Below, one piece after another: positions 52,341 to 62,133 of a DNA stretch of 64,000 nt. The position numbers and the translations under genes were made by a program. Positions within the stretch are counted from its first letter, which is position 1. Each line of letters begins with the position of its first letter. The notes beneath the pieces are model-generated. The model was not told the origin of the DNA. It ran no database searches and saw only the letters and a list, made by a program, of their open reading frames with translations. This DNA is from Clostridium algoriphilum. Its GTDB lineage: Bacteria > Bacillota > Clostridia > Clostridiales > Clostridiaceae. Location: positions 62,001-126,000 of the forward strand of contig NZ_JAIZZK010000003.1 in the NCBI RefSeq assembly GCF_020443705.1. The letters are read 5' to 3'.

Positions 52341-52988
52341 TTATTTGGTAAAAGCAGCTTTCCAATCTTTTAAAAATTTTTCTATTCCTGCATCTGTAAG
52401 AGGATGCTTAGTCATTTGCATAATTATATTATATGGTACTGTAGCTATATGACATCCAAGCATTGCCGCATCATTAACATGCATAGGGCTCCTTATACTT
52501 GCTGCAATTATCTCAGTCTGGATATTATGAACCTTGAATATGGTTACAATTTGCTTAATAAGCTCCATCCCATTAGTTCCGATGTCATCTACTCTTCCAA
52601 GAAATGGGCTTACATAAGTTGCACCTGATCTAGCAGCCAGAAGTGCTTGAACTGAAGAAAATATTAAAGTTACATTTGTTTTAATGCCTTCAGACGAAAG
52701 AATCTTAACAGCCTTTAATCCCTCAACAGTCATTGGAATTTTAACAATTATATTTTTATGAAGTTTTGCAAGCTCCCTTGCTTCTTCTACCATCTTAGGT
52801 GCTTCCAAACTAATAACTTCTGCACTAATAGGACCATCTACTATAGTTGTGATTTCTCTTATTACATCTTTAAAAACCCTTCCTTCCCTAGCAATAAGGG
52901 ATGGATTAGTTGTAACTCCACAAATAACCCCCATTTCATTAGCTTTACGAATTTCTTCAACATTTGCTGTATCTATAAATATCTTCAT
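52341..52988 (-). CDS. Transaldolase-like fructose-6-phosphate aldolase family protein
   Basis: A 215-residue small transaldolase. The Schiff-base lysine lies in [14 protein letters not shown] near residue 84; [29 protein letters not shown] near 24, [19 protein letters not shown] near 115 and the family end [14 protein letters not shown] are present. It may cleave or transfer three-carbon units on sugar phosphates. Its place in the ula arm suggests it works on pentose or hexulose phosphates made from ascorbate, in place of or beside UlaD, which is not seen. About 130 bases separate it from ulaF. Confidence 0.88.
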   Translation of the reverse strand: MKIFIDTANVEEIRKANEMGVICGVTTNPSLIAREGRVFKDVIREITTIVDGPISAEVISLEAPKMVEEARELAKLHKNIIVKIPMTVEGLKAVKILSSEGIKTNVTLIFSSVQALLAARSGATYVSPFLGRVDDIGTNGMELIKQIVTIFKVHNIQTEIIAASIRSPMHVNDAAMLGCHIATVPYNIIMQMTKHPLTDAGIEKFLKDWKAAFTK

Positions 52989-53120
52989 TTACAAAACCCC
53001 CTATTATATTTATAATTAATTACTGTGTCACTATATTCTATATAATATATCGTTTTCATTTGATATTTTATTAACCTATTTATATGTTAAACACTTGTCC
53101 CATATATTTATTTATTCATT

Positions 53121-53810
53121 TTATTTTTGTCCATAATAAGCATTTTCACCATGTTTTCTTAAAAAGTGCTTGTCCAGGAGATTATTGTCAATAGATTCAA
53201 GTTTCTTATTTAAATTAATACTTCTATAAGCCATTTTTGCAACCTCTTCCATTACAACAGCATTATGCACTGCGTCCATAGCATCTTTACCCCAAGCGAA
53301 AGGGCCATGGTTATTTACTACTACACCTGGAACAAATTCCGGATTAATTCCTTTAAATGTCTCAACAATTACCTTTCCTGTTTCATATTCATATCTTCCC
53401 TTAATTTCTTCTTGTGTCATTTTTCTAGTACAAGGAATACTTCCATAAAAATAATCCGCATGTGTTGTTCCAAAACAAGGTATTGCTCTCCCTGCCTGTG
53501 CAAAGCTTGTTGCCCAGCTTGAATGAGTGTGAACTATACCTCCAATTTCTTTAAATTTTTTATACAACAATACATGTGTATCTGTATCGGATGAAGGATT
53601 TAAATTACCTTCTACTATTTTGCCCTCTAGATCAATCACTACCATATCTTCAGCTTTCATTTCTTCGTAGGAAACTCCACTTGGTTTTATCACAATTAAT
53701 CCTTTTTCTCTATCAATGGCACTTACATTGCCCCAAGTAAAAGTTACCAGCCCTTTTTTAGGAAGCTCTAAATTAGCTTCTAGAACCTTTTGTTTAAGCT
53801 CTTTTAGCAT
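53121..53810 (-). CDS. ulaF: L-ribulose-5-phosphate 4-epimerase
   Basis: A 229-residue class II aldolase/epimerase that converts L-ribulose-5-phosphate to D-xylulose-5-phosphate, the last step of ascorbate or arabinose use. Seen: TWGNVSAID near residue 26, [10 protein letters not shown] near 44, zinc ligands in [12 protein letters not shown] near 95, [14 protein letters not shown] near 116 and [10 protein letters not shown] near 168. The ATG at 53810 follows AAGGTGG and overlaps the end of ulaE by 17 bases. It could equally be called AraD; the ula context decides. Confidence 0.92.
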   Translation of the reverse strand: MLKELKQKVLEANLELPKKGLVTFTWGNVSAIDREKGLIVIKPSGVSYEEMKAEDMVVIDLEGKIVEGNLNPSSDTDTHVLLYKKFKEIGGIVHTHSSWATSFAQAGRAIPCFGTTHADYFYGSIPCTRKMTQEEIKGRYEYETGKVIVETFKGINPEFVPGVVVNNHGPFAWGKDAMDAVHNAVVMEEVAKMAYRSINLNKKLESIDNNLLDKHFLRKHGENAYYGQK

Positions 53811-54672
53811 TATCCATCCCACCTTCAATCATTTTTTCTTGAACAAACATTCTTGCATTGTAAATATCCTTTATAGCATCTTCTTTTGTAATAACCTTAC
53901 TATTATCAGCCCACATTTCTATTAAAAAAGGTCCTTGGTAATTTAGTTCTTTTAATTTTTTAAAAAGTGAAGCAAATTTTACAATCCCCTCTCCAAACGG
54001 GACCTCTTTAAATACTCCTGGCTTTGTCTCTTTTACGTGAATTGCAACAGTGTGTGGAAGTCCAAGCTCTAGTTCCGATTCAACATCACTACCCCACGCA
54101 CTCAAATTACCTAAATCCGGGTATATCTTAAACCAAGGCGAATTAAATTTAGTTATATATGGCATTGCTCTTAATATAGTACTTATGAATTTAGTATCCA
54201 TTATTTCGAGTGCAAGCATTACACCTGCTTTACTTGCCATTGCTATAGATTTTCCCATTCCTTCTATAAAGAAAGCTTTTGTAATCTCATCCTCTTCTTC
54301 ATAATATACATCATAGGCTGCTAATTGAATTGTCCGTATTCCTAGATCTACTGATAGTTCAATTGCCTTTTTCATAATATCAAAAGCTTTTTTGCGAATA
54401 TTTTCATCTTTACTCCCAAAAGGAAATCTTCTATGACCACTTAAACACATACTTGGAATCATAACTCCAGTAATACTAATGAGATTCTTTAATTCTTCTC
54501 TTTCTTCCTTTGACCAATCAAGTCTAGCTAACCTTTCATCTGTTTCATCTATTGAAATTTCCAAATAGTCGAAACCAGCCTCTTTTGCTGATGTTAGCTT
54601 TTCTTTCCAGGAAAAACTAGAAGGCAAAGCTTTTTCATAAATACCAATTGGAACTCTATCTAAATCATACAT
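53794..54672 (-). CDS. ulaE: L-ribulose-5-phosphate 3-epimerase (UlaE)
   Basis: A 292-residue TIM-barrel epimerase that turns L-xylulose-5-phosphate into L-ribulose-5-phosphate. Seen: [20 protein letters not shown] near 12, [18 protein letters not shown] near 35, [14 protein letters not shown] near 74, ALEIMDTKF near 156 and [20 protein letters not shown] near 215, with metal-binding Glu, Asp and His. GGGGGA lies before the ATG. It is the first gene of the minus-strand arm, 50-100 bases after a strong hairpin in its leader. Confidence 0.94.
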   Translation of the reverse strand: MYDLDRVPIGIYEKALPSSFSWKEKLTSAKEAGFDYLEISIDETDERLARLDWSKEEREELKNLISITGVMIPSMCLSGHRRFPFGSKDENIRKKAFDIMKKAIELSVDLGIRTIQLAAYDVYYEEEDEITKAFFIEGMGKSIAMASKAGVMLALEIMDTKFISTILRAMPYITKFNSPWFKIYPDLGNLSAWGSDVESELELGLPHTVAIHVKETKPGVFKEVPFGEGIVKFASLFKKLKELNYQGPFLIEMWADNSKVITKEDAIKDIYNARMFVQEKMIEGGMDNAKRA

Positions 54673-54726
54673 TTCCTATTCCCCCTTCTACAGAACTTTT
54701 ATTTGTATGTTTCTGATTTGTAAAAA

Positions 54727-54776
54727 AAGAACAAAGTTAAAATTACATTATAATTTTAAAACTTTGTTCTTTTTTA
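54727..54776. terminator. Strong hairpin in the ulaE leader
   Basis: AAAGAACAAAGTT / AACTTTGTTCTTT arms with an A/T-rich inner stem, T runs on both strands. It lies between the presumed ulaE promoter and its start (at 54672), so it could be an attenuator or could insulate the two divergent arms. Confidence 0.8.
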
Positions 54777-54871
54777 ATAAATCTAACCTCCATTTTTTTA
54801 ATTATTAATTTATTAATATCGTTGTACTTAATATATCATCTAGTTTTTTCTCAGTCAACATATTGTCAAAC

Positions 54872-54889
54872 ATTGCACATATGTTCAGT
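54872..54889. promoter_or_regulatory. Candidate SorC-type operator, site 1
   Basis: ATTGCACATATGTTCAGT. The same 18-mer, with one change, occurs in reverse orientation at 56103-56120 just after the regulator gene. A shorter match, ATATGTTCA, lies at 54962-54970. Confidence 0.65.
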
Positions 54890-54989
54890 GTAATTTCTAA
54901 GCCTTATGGAATATAGGTCATTGTGTTTTTCTCATTATAATATTATAATAATCTTATAAGTATATGTTCACTATAGATGCCATTTGTTC

Positions 54990-55011
54990 AAAACCAACTA
55001 ATATTGGTTTT
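54990..55011. promoter_or_regulatory. Inverted repeat upstream of the SorC-type regulator
   Basis: AAAACCAA / TTGGTTTT, 8-bp arms with 6-base spacer, about 105 bases before the regulator start. Possible operator or autoregulation site. Confidence 0.5.
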
Positions 55012-55117
55012 ATAGAATTCTTTATAAATACACTTAGCAATTGAATTGTTAGTGATTAACTACCCTAGATCATGTATACCTTTACTTATAAATAATAATT
55101 TAAAAGGAGTTTTAATT

Positions 55118-56107
55118 ATGAATGACTTTGAAAATATGAATGAAAATGAAAAAAACAGTCTTTTAGCTAGTGTATCAAGCCTTTATTATGAACATGATAT
55201 GACTCAATCACAAATTGCTGAACGTTTGTTCACTTCCCGTTCTAAAATTTCAAGATTATTGAAAGAGGCAAGGGACAAAAAAATAGTAGAAATAATTATA
55301 AAAGAACCATGGGAAAGATTAATGGACATTGAGAATGAATTTATGAAGAGATTCAAACTAAAACATGTAAGAATTATCAATACAAAGGGATCTTCAAATG
55401 AATTAGCTCTAATTAAACTTGGAGAAATTGCAGCTTACTTTATTGATGCTAAAATAAATAAGAATACCATACTAGGTATATCTTGGGGTAACACCATATA
55501 TAATACAGTTCAAAGTCTTAAATCCAACAAAAACATTCCGCTTACTGTAGTTCAGATAATGGGAGCCGCTTTAAAGGATAAGCCAGAGATAGACGGAATA
55601 GATCTGGTAAAACAATTTGCAAAGATCTATGGTGGAAAGTATCACTACTTATTAGCTCCTCTTTTTGTGGAGGATAAAGACATGAGAGATAAACTTATAC
55701 GGGACCCTTATATATCAGATACTTTGTCTCTTGCTAAGAGAGCTACAATTATACTAACAAGCGTAGGATCTATAGATTCAACTATTTCTAATACAGCCTG
55801 GAGCAAATATATAGACAGCTATACTCAATATGCCCTTCAATCAAGTGGTGCTGTTGGTCATATTGGAGGACGTTTCTATGATATAAACGGTAAACAAATT
55901 GAGTCTGAGTTAAATAATACCATTATAGGAATAGATCTAGATGATTTTTATAATGCACCAGATGTTATATGTGTTGCAGGTTCTAAGGAAAAATCAAAAG
56001 CTATACTTGGCGCTATAAAAGGTAAGTATATAAAAACACTAATAATAGATGATACCGCAGCATTAAAAATATTAGAGTTGGATGATGAAAATCATTCTCA
56101 CAACTGA
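55118..56107 (+). CDS. SorC-family transcriptional regulator of the ascorbate locus
   Basis: A 329-residue sugar-binding regulator. The N-terminal helix-turn-helix (about 20-62) reads YYEHDMTQSQIAERLFTSRS then KISRLLKEA. The C-terminal SorC sugar-binding domain has ILGISWGNTIYNTVQSLK near 122, YLLAPLFVEDK near 180 and KAILGAIKGKYIKTLIIDD near 296. The ATG at 55118 has AAGGAG 8 bases upstream; the frame is open 24 codons further. It lies between the two arms of the ula locus, and matching 18-bp sites flank it. Most ula systems use the DeoR-type UlaR, so a SorC regulator is a local variation. Confidence 0.9.
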   Translation: MNDFENMNENEKNSLLASVSSLYYEHDMTQSQIAERLFTSRSKISRLLKEARDKKIVEIIIKEPWERLMDIENEFMKRFKLKHVRIINTKGSSNELALIKLGEIAAYFIDAKINKNTILGISWGNTIYNTVQSLKSNKNIPLTVVQIMGAALKDKPEIDGIDLVKQFAKIYGGKYHYLLAPLFVEDKDMRDKLIRDPYISDTLSLAKRATIILTSVGSIDSTISNTAWSKYIDSYTQYALQSSGAVGHIGGRFYDINGKQIESELNNTIIGIDLDDFYNAPDVICVAGSKEKSKAILGAIKGKYIKTLIIDDTAALKILELDDENHSHN

Positions 56108-56120
56108 ACACATGTGCAAT
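56103..56120. promoter_or_regulatory. Candidate SorC-type operator, site 2
   Basis: ACTGAACACATGTGCAAT, the reverse complement of site 1 at 54872-54889 with one difference. It overlaps the regulator stop codon and precedes the PTS genes, so it may control them separately. Confidence 0.65.
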
Positions 56121-56202
56121 CGCTAATCATATGTTGACATTGCATTGTAATATCGTTATCATAAGCGTATACAGAATATTGAAACTTAATTTCTTAAAGG
56201 AA

Positions 56203-56661
56203 GTGATTAAAATTAATAATAACATTATTCTTTCGGAAAACATTAAACTAAAGGCTACAGCTAAAGATTGGGTTGAATCTATGAGACTTTCTGGTCAACT
56301 TTTGGTTAACTCAAACTACATTACTAAAGGTTATATTGACTTAACAATTAAAACTGTTGAAGAATATGGTCCATACATTGTAATAATACCCGGACTCGCT
56401 TTATCTCATTCGAGACCAGATGTAAGCGTTTTAAAGACTGGTATCAGTTTGCTTACTTTATCGGAGCCTGTGCACTTTAATTGCGAAAATGATCCTGTGG
56501 ACATCGTTATAACACTAGCTGCTGTGAATGATACTGATCACCTTGGTTTGCTTGCAAAATTATGCGATTATCTCTCAGAAGAAGAAAATTTAAATTTTAT
56601 ACGTAATTGCTTAGACCCAAAAGAAATGGCAGAAGAACTAAACAAATTTCAAGTGGAATAA
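56203..56661 (+). CDS. ulaC: Ascorbate-type PTS enzyme IIA
   Basis: About 150 residues of the mannitol/fructose-type EIIA family that passes phosphate from HPr to IIB. The phospho-histidine is in LALSHSRPDVSV near the middle, with SLLTLSEPVHFN and AAVNDTDHLGLLAKL after it. The start is uncertain: AAAGGAAG is followed by GTG (56203, too close) and by ATT (56212, well spaced), and no ATG fits; the frame is open to 56131. It is followed 28 bases later by ulaA. A rare ATT start would be unusual. Confidence 0.85.
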   Translation: MIKINNNIILSENIKLKATAKDWVESMRLSGQLLVNSNYITKGYIDLTIKTVEEYGPYIVIIPGLALSHSRPDVSVLKTGISLLTLSEPVHFNCENDPVDIVITLAAVNDTDHLGLLAKLCDYLSEEENLNFIRNCLDPKEMAEELNKFQVE

Positions 56662-56689
56662 TAGTTAAATTATTAAGGGGGGCTAATTA

Positions 56690-58162
56690 TTGGATATTAA
56701 TAGTATTGCAAATAGTGGTTTGTTTAAAGTGTTTTCAGACAATATTCTCACAAAACCAGAATATTTTATTAGTTTAATTGTATTGATTTGTTATTTGTTT
56801 TTAAGAAGACCAATACATGAAACTTTTGCAGGAACAATGAAATGTATCATTGGCATCATGATTTGGAATATAGGTGCAGGTGGTCTTGTTACTACATTCA
56901 GACCTATTCTTGCTGGATTAAATGATCGTTTCCACCTGAATGCTGCAGTTATTGATCCATATTTTGGACTAGCTGCTGCAAACAAGAGCTTAGGCACATT
57001 AGCTTCCATGGTTATGATTGCACTTATGTTTGCATTCATATGGAACCTTCTCTTGGTTGCATTTGGTAAAATAACAAAGATAAGAACTCTATTCCTTACT
57101 GGTCACATCATGCTTCAACAAGCTACAACAGCAACTTTTATTGTATTCTTTGCATTACCTGCTTACGCTAATGCAACTGGAGCTATTATAGTCGGTCTGC
57201 TTGTTGGTACTTATCAGGCTGTATTCTCAAACTTAACAGTTGAGGCATGTAACAACCTTACAGACAATGCTGGTTTTGCCATTGGACATCAACAAATGGG
57301 CGCAGTATGGCTAACAGATAAAATTGCGGGCAAACTAGGCGATAAGAATAAAAATCTTGATAATATAAAGTTGCCCAAGTTCCTTTCAATATTTAATGAT
57401 AACGTTGTTACAGCAGGTACTTTGATGTTAGTTTTCTTTGGTATCATTATGCTAATTCTTGGTGAGCCATACATGAGGCTACTAGAAAATCCAATTGGCA
57501 AAGTTGCTTCAGGTAACTTTCCAATAACATTATCCTTCGCAGCCTATATTATAAATCGTTCTTTAACATTTTCAGTTTACTTATTCATACTTATGAGTGG
57601 CGTTAGAATGTTTGTTTCGGAACTTACAACAGCTTTCCAAGGTATATCTGATAAATTTATACCAGGATTAACTCCTGCTGTTGACTGTGCAGCTACTTAT
57701 GGATTTGGTGCAAAGAACGCGGTTGTATATGGTTTTGTTTTTGGAGCAATTGGTCAGTTCATCGCAATCGCAGGGTTACTCATATTTCACTCCCCTGTTA
57801 TGATTATCACAGGTTTTGTACCAGTATTCTTTGATAATGCAACTCTTGCAGTATTTGCTAATAAACGTGGTGGTGTTCGTGCCGCTACAATAATACCAAT
57901 ATGTTGTGGTATGCTTCAGGTACTAGGTGGTGCTTTTGCAATATGGTTCTTTGGTGCTGGAGTACAAGGCCCTCTTGCTGGTGGATGGCATGGTAGCATT
58001 GATTGGGATACCATTTGGCCTGCATTCGGTGTTTTTGCAAATACCTTTAAAATATTTGGTATATTTGCTCTAATTGTAGCAATGCTAATTATTCCTCAAA
58101 TACAATATCGTAAAAACAAATCAACTTATTTTGCAAATATAGATACAGATACTGATTGTTAA
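56690..58162 (+). CDS. ulaA: Ascorbate PTS enzyme IIC
   Basis: A 490-residue membrane permease of the UlaA/SgaT family with about eleven helices, which carries L-ascorbate in as its 6-phosphate. Seen: LFLRRPIHETFAGTMKCIIG near 38, LTGHIMLQQATTATF near 136, DNAGFAIGHQQMGAVWL near 194 and PFFDNAT-like VFFDNATLAVF near 378. TTG start with GGGGGG 7 bases upstream. It is the third gene of the plus-strand arm. No IIB domain is fused; a separate ulaB follows. Confidence 0.95.
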   Translation: MDINSIANSGLFKVFSDNILTKPEYFISLIVLICYLFLRRPIHETFAGTMKCIIGIMIWNIGAGGLVTTFRPILAGLNDRFHLNAAVIDPYFGLAAANKSLGTLASMVMIALMFAFIWNLLLVAFGKITKIRTLFLTGHIMLQQATTATFIVFFALPAYANATGAIIVGLLVGTYQAVFSNLTVEACNNLTDNAGFAIGHQQMGAVWLTDKIAGKLGDKNKNLDNIKLPKFLSIFNDNVVTAGTLMLVFFGIIMLILGEPYMRLLENPIGKVASGNFPITLSFAAYIINRSLTFSVYLFILMSGVRMFVSELTTAFQGISDKFIPGLTPAVDCAATYGFGAKNAVVYGFVFGAIGQFIAIAGLLIFHSPVMIITGFVPVFFDNATLAVFANKRGGVRAATIIPICCGMLQVLGGAFAIWFFGAGVQGPLAGGWHGSIDWDTIWPAFGVFANTFKIFGIFALIVAMLIIPQIQYRKNKSTYFANIDTDTDC

Positions 58163-58189
58163 ACTCATATTAAAAAAGGAGAGATATAA

Positions 58190-58486
58190 ATGAAAGTATT
58201 AGCAGCTTGTGGAAATGGAATGGGATCAAGTCAAATGATTAAAATGAAAATCATCAAAGTTTTTAAAAAACTTAAGATTGACGTAGATGTTGATCATCTT
58301 AGTGTTGGTGAGGCAAAGTCCGTCATATCTTCTTATGACATGGTTTTTGTATCTGAATCCTTAGTATCAAACTTTTCAAATGCCCGTTCTAAAACTAAAA
58401 TCATTGGCCTTAGAAATCTTTTATCAGAAGTAGAAATAGAAAGTAAGATTAGAGAAGCTTTAAATTTAAATGAAGTAAAATTATAA
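58190..58486 (+). CDS. ulaB: Ascorbate PTS enzyme IIB
   Basis: A 98-residue IIB protein. The phospho-cysteine is Cys7 in AACGNGMGSSQMIKMKI; DVDHLSVGEAKSV and GLRNLLSEVEIESKI follow. It moves phosphate from IIA to the incoming ascorbate. AAGGAGAG precedes the ATG at 8 bases. It lies 27 bases from ulaA and 27 from ulaG, so the arm is one transcript. Confidence 0.94.
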   Translation: MKVLAACGNGMGSSQMIKMKIIKVFKKLKIDVDVDHLSVGEAKSVISSYDMVFVSESLVSNFSNARSKTKIIGLRNLLSEVEIESKIREALNLNEVKL

Positions 58487-58513
58487 TAATTTAAAAGGAA
58501 AGGTGAGAGTAAT

Positions 58514-59578
58514 ATGAGTAAAATAGATGATATAACAAGAGAATCCTGGATACTAAGCACTTTTCCTCAATGGGGAACTTGGCTTAATGAGGAAATTGAA
58601 AGAGAAGTAGTCCATCCTGGTAGCTTTGCAATGTGGTGGCTTGGTTGTACAGGCCTTTGGGTAAAATCAGAAGGCAATGCCAATATTTGTATTGATTTAT
58701 GGTGTGGCACTGGCAAAAAAACTATGAAAAATCCTTTGATTAAGCCAGAACATCAGATGGCAAGAATGTCCGGTGGTAAAAAGTTGCAACCAAACCTTAG
58801 AGTGGCTCCTTTTGTTTTAGATCCATTTGCTATCAAACAAATTGATGCAGTAGTATCAACCCATGATCATAATGATCATATTGATATAAATGTTGCAACT
58901 GCAGTTATGAAAAATTGCGATGCATCTGTACCTTTTATAGGGCCAAAAACTTGTGTTGATCTTTGGATTAGCTGGGGCGTACCTGCAAATCGTTGTATTA
59001 TAGTAAAACCTGGAGATGTAGTTAAGATTAAAGATACAGAACTTATTGCCCTTGAGTCTTTTGACCGTACTGCGTTAATTACAGTTCCAAAGGGTGTTAC
59101 TTTAGCTGGTAAAATGCCAGGAAACATAGATGAGCGGGCAGTAAACTATATTATAAAAACACCAGGCGGAAGTATATACCATAGTGGTGATTCACATTAC
59201 TCTAACTACTATGCTAAACACGGAAACGATTATCAAATTGATGTAGCATTAGGCTCTTTCGGAGAAAATCCTAGGGGTATAACCGACAAAATGACTGCTT
59301 CAGATATACTTAGAATGGGCGAAGCTTTAAATACTAAAGTTGTAATTCCATTCCACCATGATATATGGTCAAACTTCCAGGCCGACACTGAAGAAATAAA
59401 TGTGCTTTTCGAAATGAAGAAGGATAGATTACAATATAAATTCTTGCCATACATATGGCAGGTAGGTGGAAAATTTGTTTATCCTGATGACAAAGATAAA
59501 CGTGAATATCACTACCCTCGTGGTTTTGATGACTGTTTTGATGGAGACATTGATTTACCATTTAAATGTTTCCTTTAA
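58514..59578 (+). CDS. ulaG: L-ascorbate-6-phosphate lactonase
   Basis: A 354-residue MBL-fold lactonase that opens L-ascorbate-6-phosphate to 3-keto-L-gulonate-6-phosphate. The metal motif [11 protein letters not shown] lies near residue 115, with [12 protein letters not shown] near 217 and [12 protein letters not shown] near 277. The N-terminus [18 protein letters not shown] is typical of UlaG. AAGGAAAGG precedes the ATG. It ends the plus-strand arm. The decarboxylase UlaD, needed next, is not in the window. Confidence 0.95.
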   Translation: MSKIDDITRESWILSTFPQWGTWLNEEIEREVVHPGSFAMWWLGCTGLWVKSEGNANICIDLWCGTGKKTMKNPLIKPEHQMARMSGGKKLQPNLRVAPFVLDPFAIKQIDAVVSTHDHNDHIDINVATAVMKNCDASVPFIGPKTCVDLWISWGVPANRCIIVKPGDVVKIKDTELIALESFDRTALITVPKGVTLAGKMPGNIDERAVNYIIKTPGGSIYHSGDSHYSNYYAKHGNDYQIDVALGSFGENPRGITDKMTASDILRMGEALNTKVVIPFHHDIWSNFQADTEEINVLFEMKKDRLQYKFLPYIWQVGGKFVYPDDKDKREYHYPRGFDDCFDGDIDLPFKCFL

Positions 59579-59639
59579 ATTAAATCATGTTTGTTATCAC
59601 TAATAGTAAAACATAATTTTAGAATATATTAAATTCTGC

Positions 59640-59676
59640 AAGCTGACGTCGTTTTTATTCTGATGTCAGCTTTATT
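59640..59676 (+). terminator. Terminator of the ula plus-strand arm
   Basis: AAGCTGACGTC / GATGTCAGCTT 11-bp stem with one G-U pair, followed by TATTTTG. Confidence 0.8.
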
Positions 59677-59702
59677 TTGTTAAAAAAATGACACAAACAA
59701 AT

Positions 59703-59728
59703 AACTATCTTAATCTAACAAGATAGTT
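59703..59728 (-). terminator. Terminator of the TerC gene
   Basis: AACTATCTT / AAGATAGTT 9-bp stem followed on the minus strand by ATTTGTTTG. It lies 11 bases past the TerC stop. Confidence 0.7.
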
Positions 59729-59738
59729 GTTAAATAGA

Positions 59739-60440
59739 TTATTTATACTTATGCATTGTAATTGAAACATGTTTAGATAATATTATTAGATACCCATAAC
59801 CCAATATAAAAGCGGCAAAAGCCCATGGAATTATCGTTGAAACTAAGGGCCCAAGACCTATGTATTTTATCGTTAAGTTATCCTCTAATATCATTTTAAA
59901 AGATGTACGAGCTAGTATTGCACCACCTATGTATATAACAAAAGGGTGATCCTTCATTAAATTTGAAACAAATTGACTTCCATAGAAAATTATTGGTATG
60001 TTTATTAAAATACCAATAACAATTAATAACACATTGCCATCTGCTGTACTTGCTATCGCAATTACGTTATCAAGACTCATGCTAATATCAGCAATAATAA
60101 TTATAGCTACAGCATCCCAAAATTCAACTCCTTTTTTTATGCTGCGATCATTTTCTTGGTACGCAGGTTTAATGAAGTCCCATGTGATTTTCACTAAAAT
60201 TATCCCACCAACTAATTTAATTGGTAGCCACTTTATATTCATTATTTGTGTAATAATGCATGCAAATAGTATTCTTAATCCTATAGCTCCTGATATACCT
60301 ATAGAACTAGCTTTTTTAGCATATTTAGGCGATAAGTTTTTTGTTGCTAAAGCAATGATACCAATATTATCACCGGATAATGTTAAATCGAGTATAGTAA
60401 TTTCTAGTACTCCTATGATAAAAATCATTAGATTCTCCAT
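59739..60440 (-). CDS. TerC family membrane protein (YjbE-like)
   Basis: A 233-residue integral membrane protein with about seven helices. The TerC signatures are LDLTLSGDNIGIIALATK near 15 and ADISMSLDNVIAIAST near 120; the paired aspartates bind metal. YjbE-type relatives export manganese and load secreted metalloenzymes. The ATG at 60440 has GAAGGG upstream; an earlier ATG (60461) has a poor site. No yybP-ykoY manganese riboswitch pattern is seen upstream. Monocistronic. Confidence 0.9.
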   Translation of the reverse strand: MENLMIFIIGVLEITILDLTLSGDNIGIIALATKNLSPKYAKKASSIGISGAIGLRILFACIITQIMNIKWLPIKLVGGIILVKITWDFIKPAYQENDRSIKKGVEFWDAVAIIIIADISMSLDNVIAIASTADGNVLLIVIGILINIPIIFYGSQFVSNLMKDHPFVIYIGGAILARTSFKMILEDNLTIKYIGLGPLVSTIIPWAFAAFILGYGYLIILSKHVSITMHKYK

Positions 60441-60593
60441 TTGCCCTTCTTTCTTTTCCATACCTATGGAAATTACATATTATAATAAAGCTCAATCATT
60501 AACATATATTAATTTACGTATTATATATATGTATGGTTAATTTTTAATATATATGATTGTATTATCTTCTATAATAAATCTTCCTCTAATTAC

Positions 60594-60629
60594 TAAAAAA
60601 ATCACCCAATTTATTATAATTAGGTGATT
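60594..60629 (-). terminator. Terminator of the PASTA kinase gene
   Basis: On the minus strand AATCACCTAATT / AATTGGGTGATT (one wobble), 7-base loop, then TTTTTTTAG. Confidence 0.85.
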
Positions 60630-60636
60630 AATATTC

Positions 60637-62133
60637 CTATTTTTTAGAATGACTACTCTTAGACTTTTTTTCATGTATTGTTTTGCCATTATTCTTGTCA
60701 TTTTCCACCTTTGATTGTGGCATTGTAACCTGAACTACCTTTTTCCCCTGGCTTATAACTAAACTTATTTTTCCACCTTTTTCATATGATGTATTTACCG
60801 GGGGTGATTGACTAATAACTAACCCCTTAGCTATACTATTACTATATTTTTTTGTAATAGTACCAATTAGAAATCCATTATTAACTGCAATCTCCTTTGA
60901 AATATCTTGAGTCCTTCCCATAAGTGCTGGCACAAGATTTTTTTCAACTACCGGTGATTTTTCACTTACCTGTGGTTTAACCTCTGCTTTAGGATCAGAA
61001 GTATTTACAACAGGAGTGGTAGTTTTTACAATTGGAGTTTGTGTACTAGTTGGCGTTCCTTTTGAAAGAACTTTCCCTAATACTCCAGCAATCATAACTA
61101 AAATAACAGATGCAATTATTATCATTGCTTTTTTATTTTTACTTATCTTCTTTTTTCCCGTTAGTGTTGCTTCCTCTTTTTTAATTATTGTTTCTTCAGA
61201 GACTGCGGCTCCACTCATAACTATTGTATAATCATCTTTTACATCAGAAACAATTGTTGCACCCACAATCTTTGTAGCATCATCTGGACCATTATTTACA
61301 TTCAGCATATAATTAGAATTTTCTTTAATTGCTCTTAAAATGTCTGCCATTTCCTTAGCTGTTTGAAATCTATTAATAGGTTCTTTTTGCATCGCCTTCA
61401 AAACTACTTGGTTTATATTTTCAGGTATATCTTTAATGATTTCTTTAGGCGCAGTAACAGCTTGGCTGATATGCATCATAGCTATCGATATAGAGCTTTC
61501 TGCATTAAATGGTACTCGTCCTGTTACCATTTCATACATAACAATACCTAAAGAGTATATGTCTGTTCTACAGTCTACAAACTTTCCTCTTGCTTGTTCT
61601 GGCGAGAAATAGCGTACGGTGCCCATAACCTTATTAGAATTCGTCATGGTTCTTGAATCCGTAACTTTAGCTATCCCAAAATCCATAACCTTAACTGTAT
61701 TGTCTTCTTTTATCATAATGTTATCTGGTTTTATATCTCGATGAATTATATTGTTTTTATGAGCACACTCAAGCGCTTTTGCTATTTGCAAAACTATGTC
61801 TATTGTCTTCTCAGAACTAAGCCTATCATTTTCCTTTATTACTTGCTTTAATGTTTTCCCATCAATATATTCCATAACTATAAAATTAATTTTATTTTCT
61901 ATACCAACATCATGTACATTCACTATGTTTGGATGAGACAATTTTGCGATTGAAGTAGCTTCCCTTTTAAACCTAGAAGCATATTCTTCATCATTATTTA
62001 ACTCTGCTTTTAATATCTTTACAGCGACAAATCTATTTAATAAATGGCACTTCGCTTTATAAACAGTACCCATTCCACCTTCGCCAATTTTCTCTAATAA
62101 TTCGTATCTATTTAGAAGTAATGTTCCTATCAT
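60637..62133 (-). CDS. Membrane Ser/Thr protein kinase with one PASTA domain
   Basis: A 498-residue Hanks-type kinase. Kinase domain about 8-265: GEGGMGTVYKAK near 17, VAVKILK near 37, HRDIKPDNIM near 133, DFGIAKVTD near 150 and the activation loop TMTNSNKVMGTVRYFSPEQ near 162. A cytoplasmic juxtamembrane stretch is followed by a helix near 340-360, then a single PASTA domain (about 400-470) and a Lys/Ser-rich tail. PrkC-type kinases usually have three or more PASTA repeats and sit beside prpC and rsgA; this one does neither, so it is an accessory paralogue. Part of it was copied into the repeat protein at 33134-34381. Confidence 0.92.
   Translation of the reverse strand: MIGTLLLNRYELLEKIGEGGMGTVYKAKCHLLNRFVAVKILKAELNNDEEYASRFKREATSIAKLSHPNIVNVHDVGIENKINFIVMEYIDGKTLKQVIKENDRLSSEKTIDIVLQIAKALECAHKNNIIHRDIKPDNIMIKEDNTVKVMDFGIAKVTDSRTMTNSNKVMGTVRYFSPEQARGKFVDCRTDIYSLGIVMYEMVTGRVPFNAESSISIAMMHISQAVTAPKEIIKDIPENINQVVLKAMQKEPINRFQTAKEMADILRAIKENSNYMLNVNNGPDDATKIVGATIVSDVKDDYTIVMSGAAVSEETIIKKEEATLTGKKKISKNKKAMIIIASVILVMIAGVLGKVLSKGTPTSTQTPIVKTTTPVVNTSDPKAEVKPQVSEKSPVVEKNLVPALMGRTQDISKEIAVNNGFLIGTITKKYSNSIAKGLVISQSPPVNTSYEKGGKISLVISQGKKVVQVTMPQSKVENDKNNGKTIHEKKSKSSHSKK

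Noticed and set aside
60441-60590. Possible manganese (yybP-ykoY) riboswitch before the TerC gene
   Set aside because: The conserved loop sequences of that riboswitch are not found.
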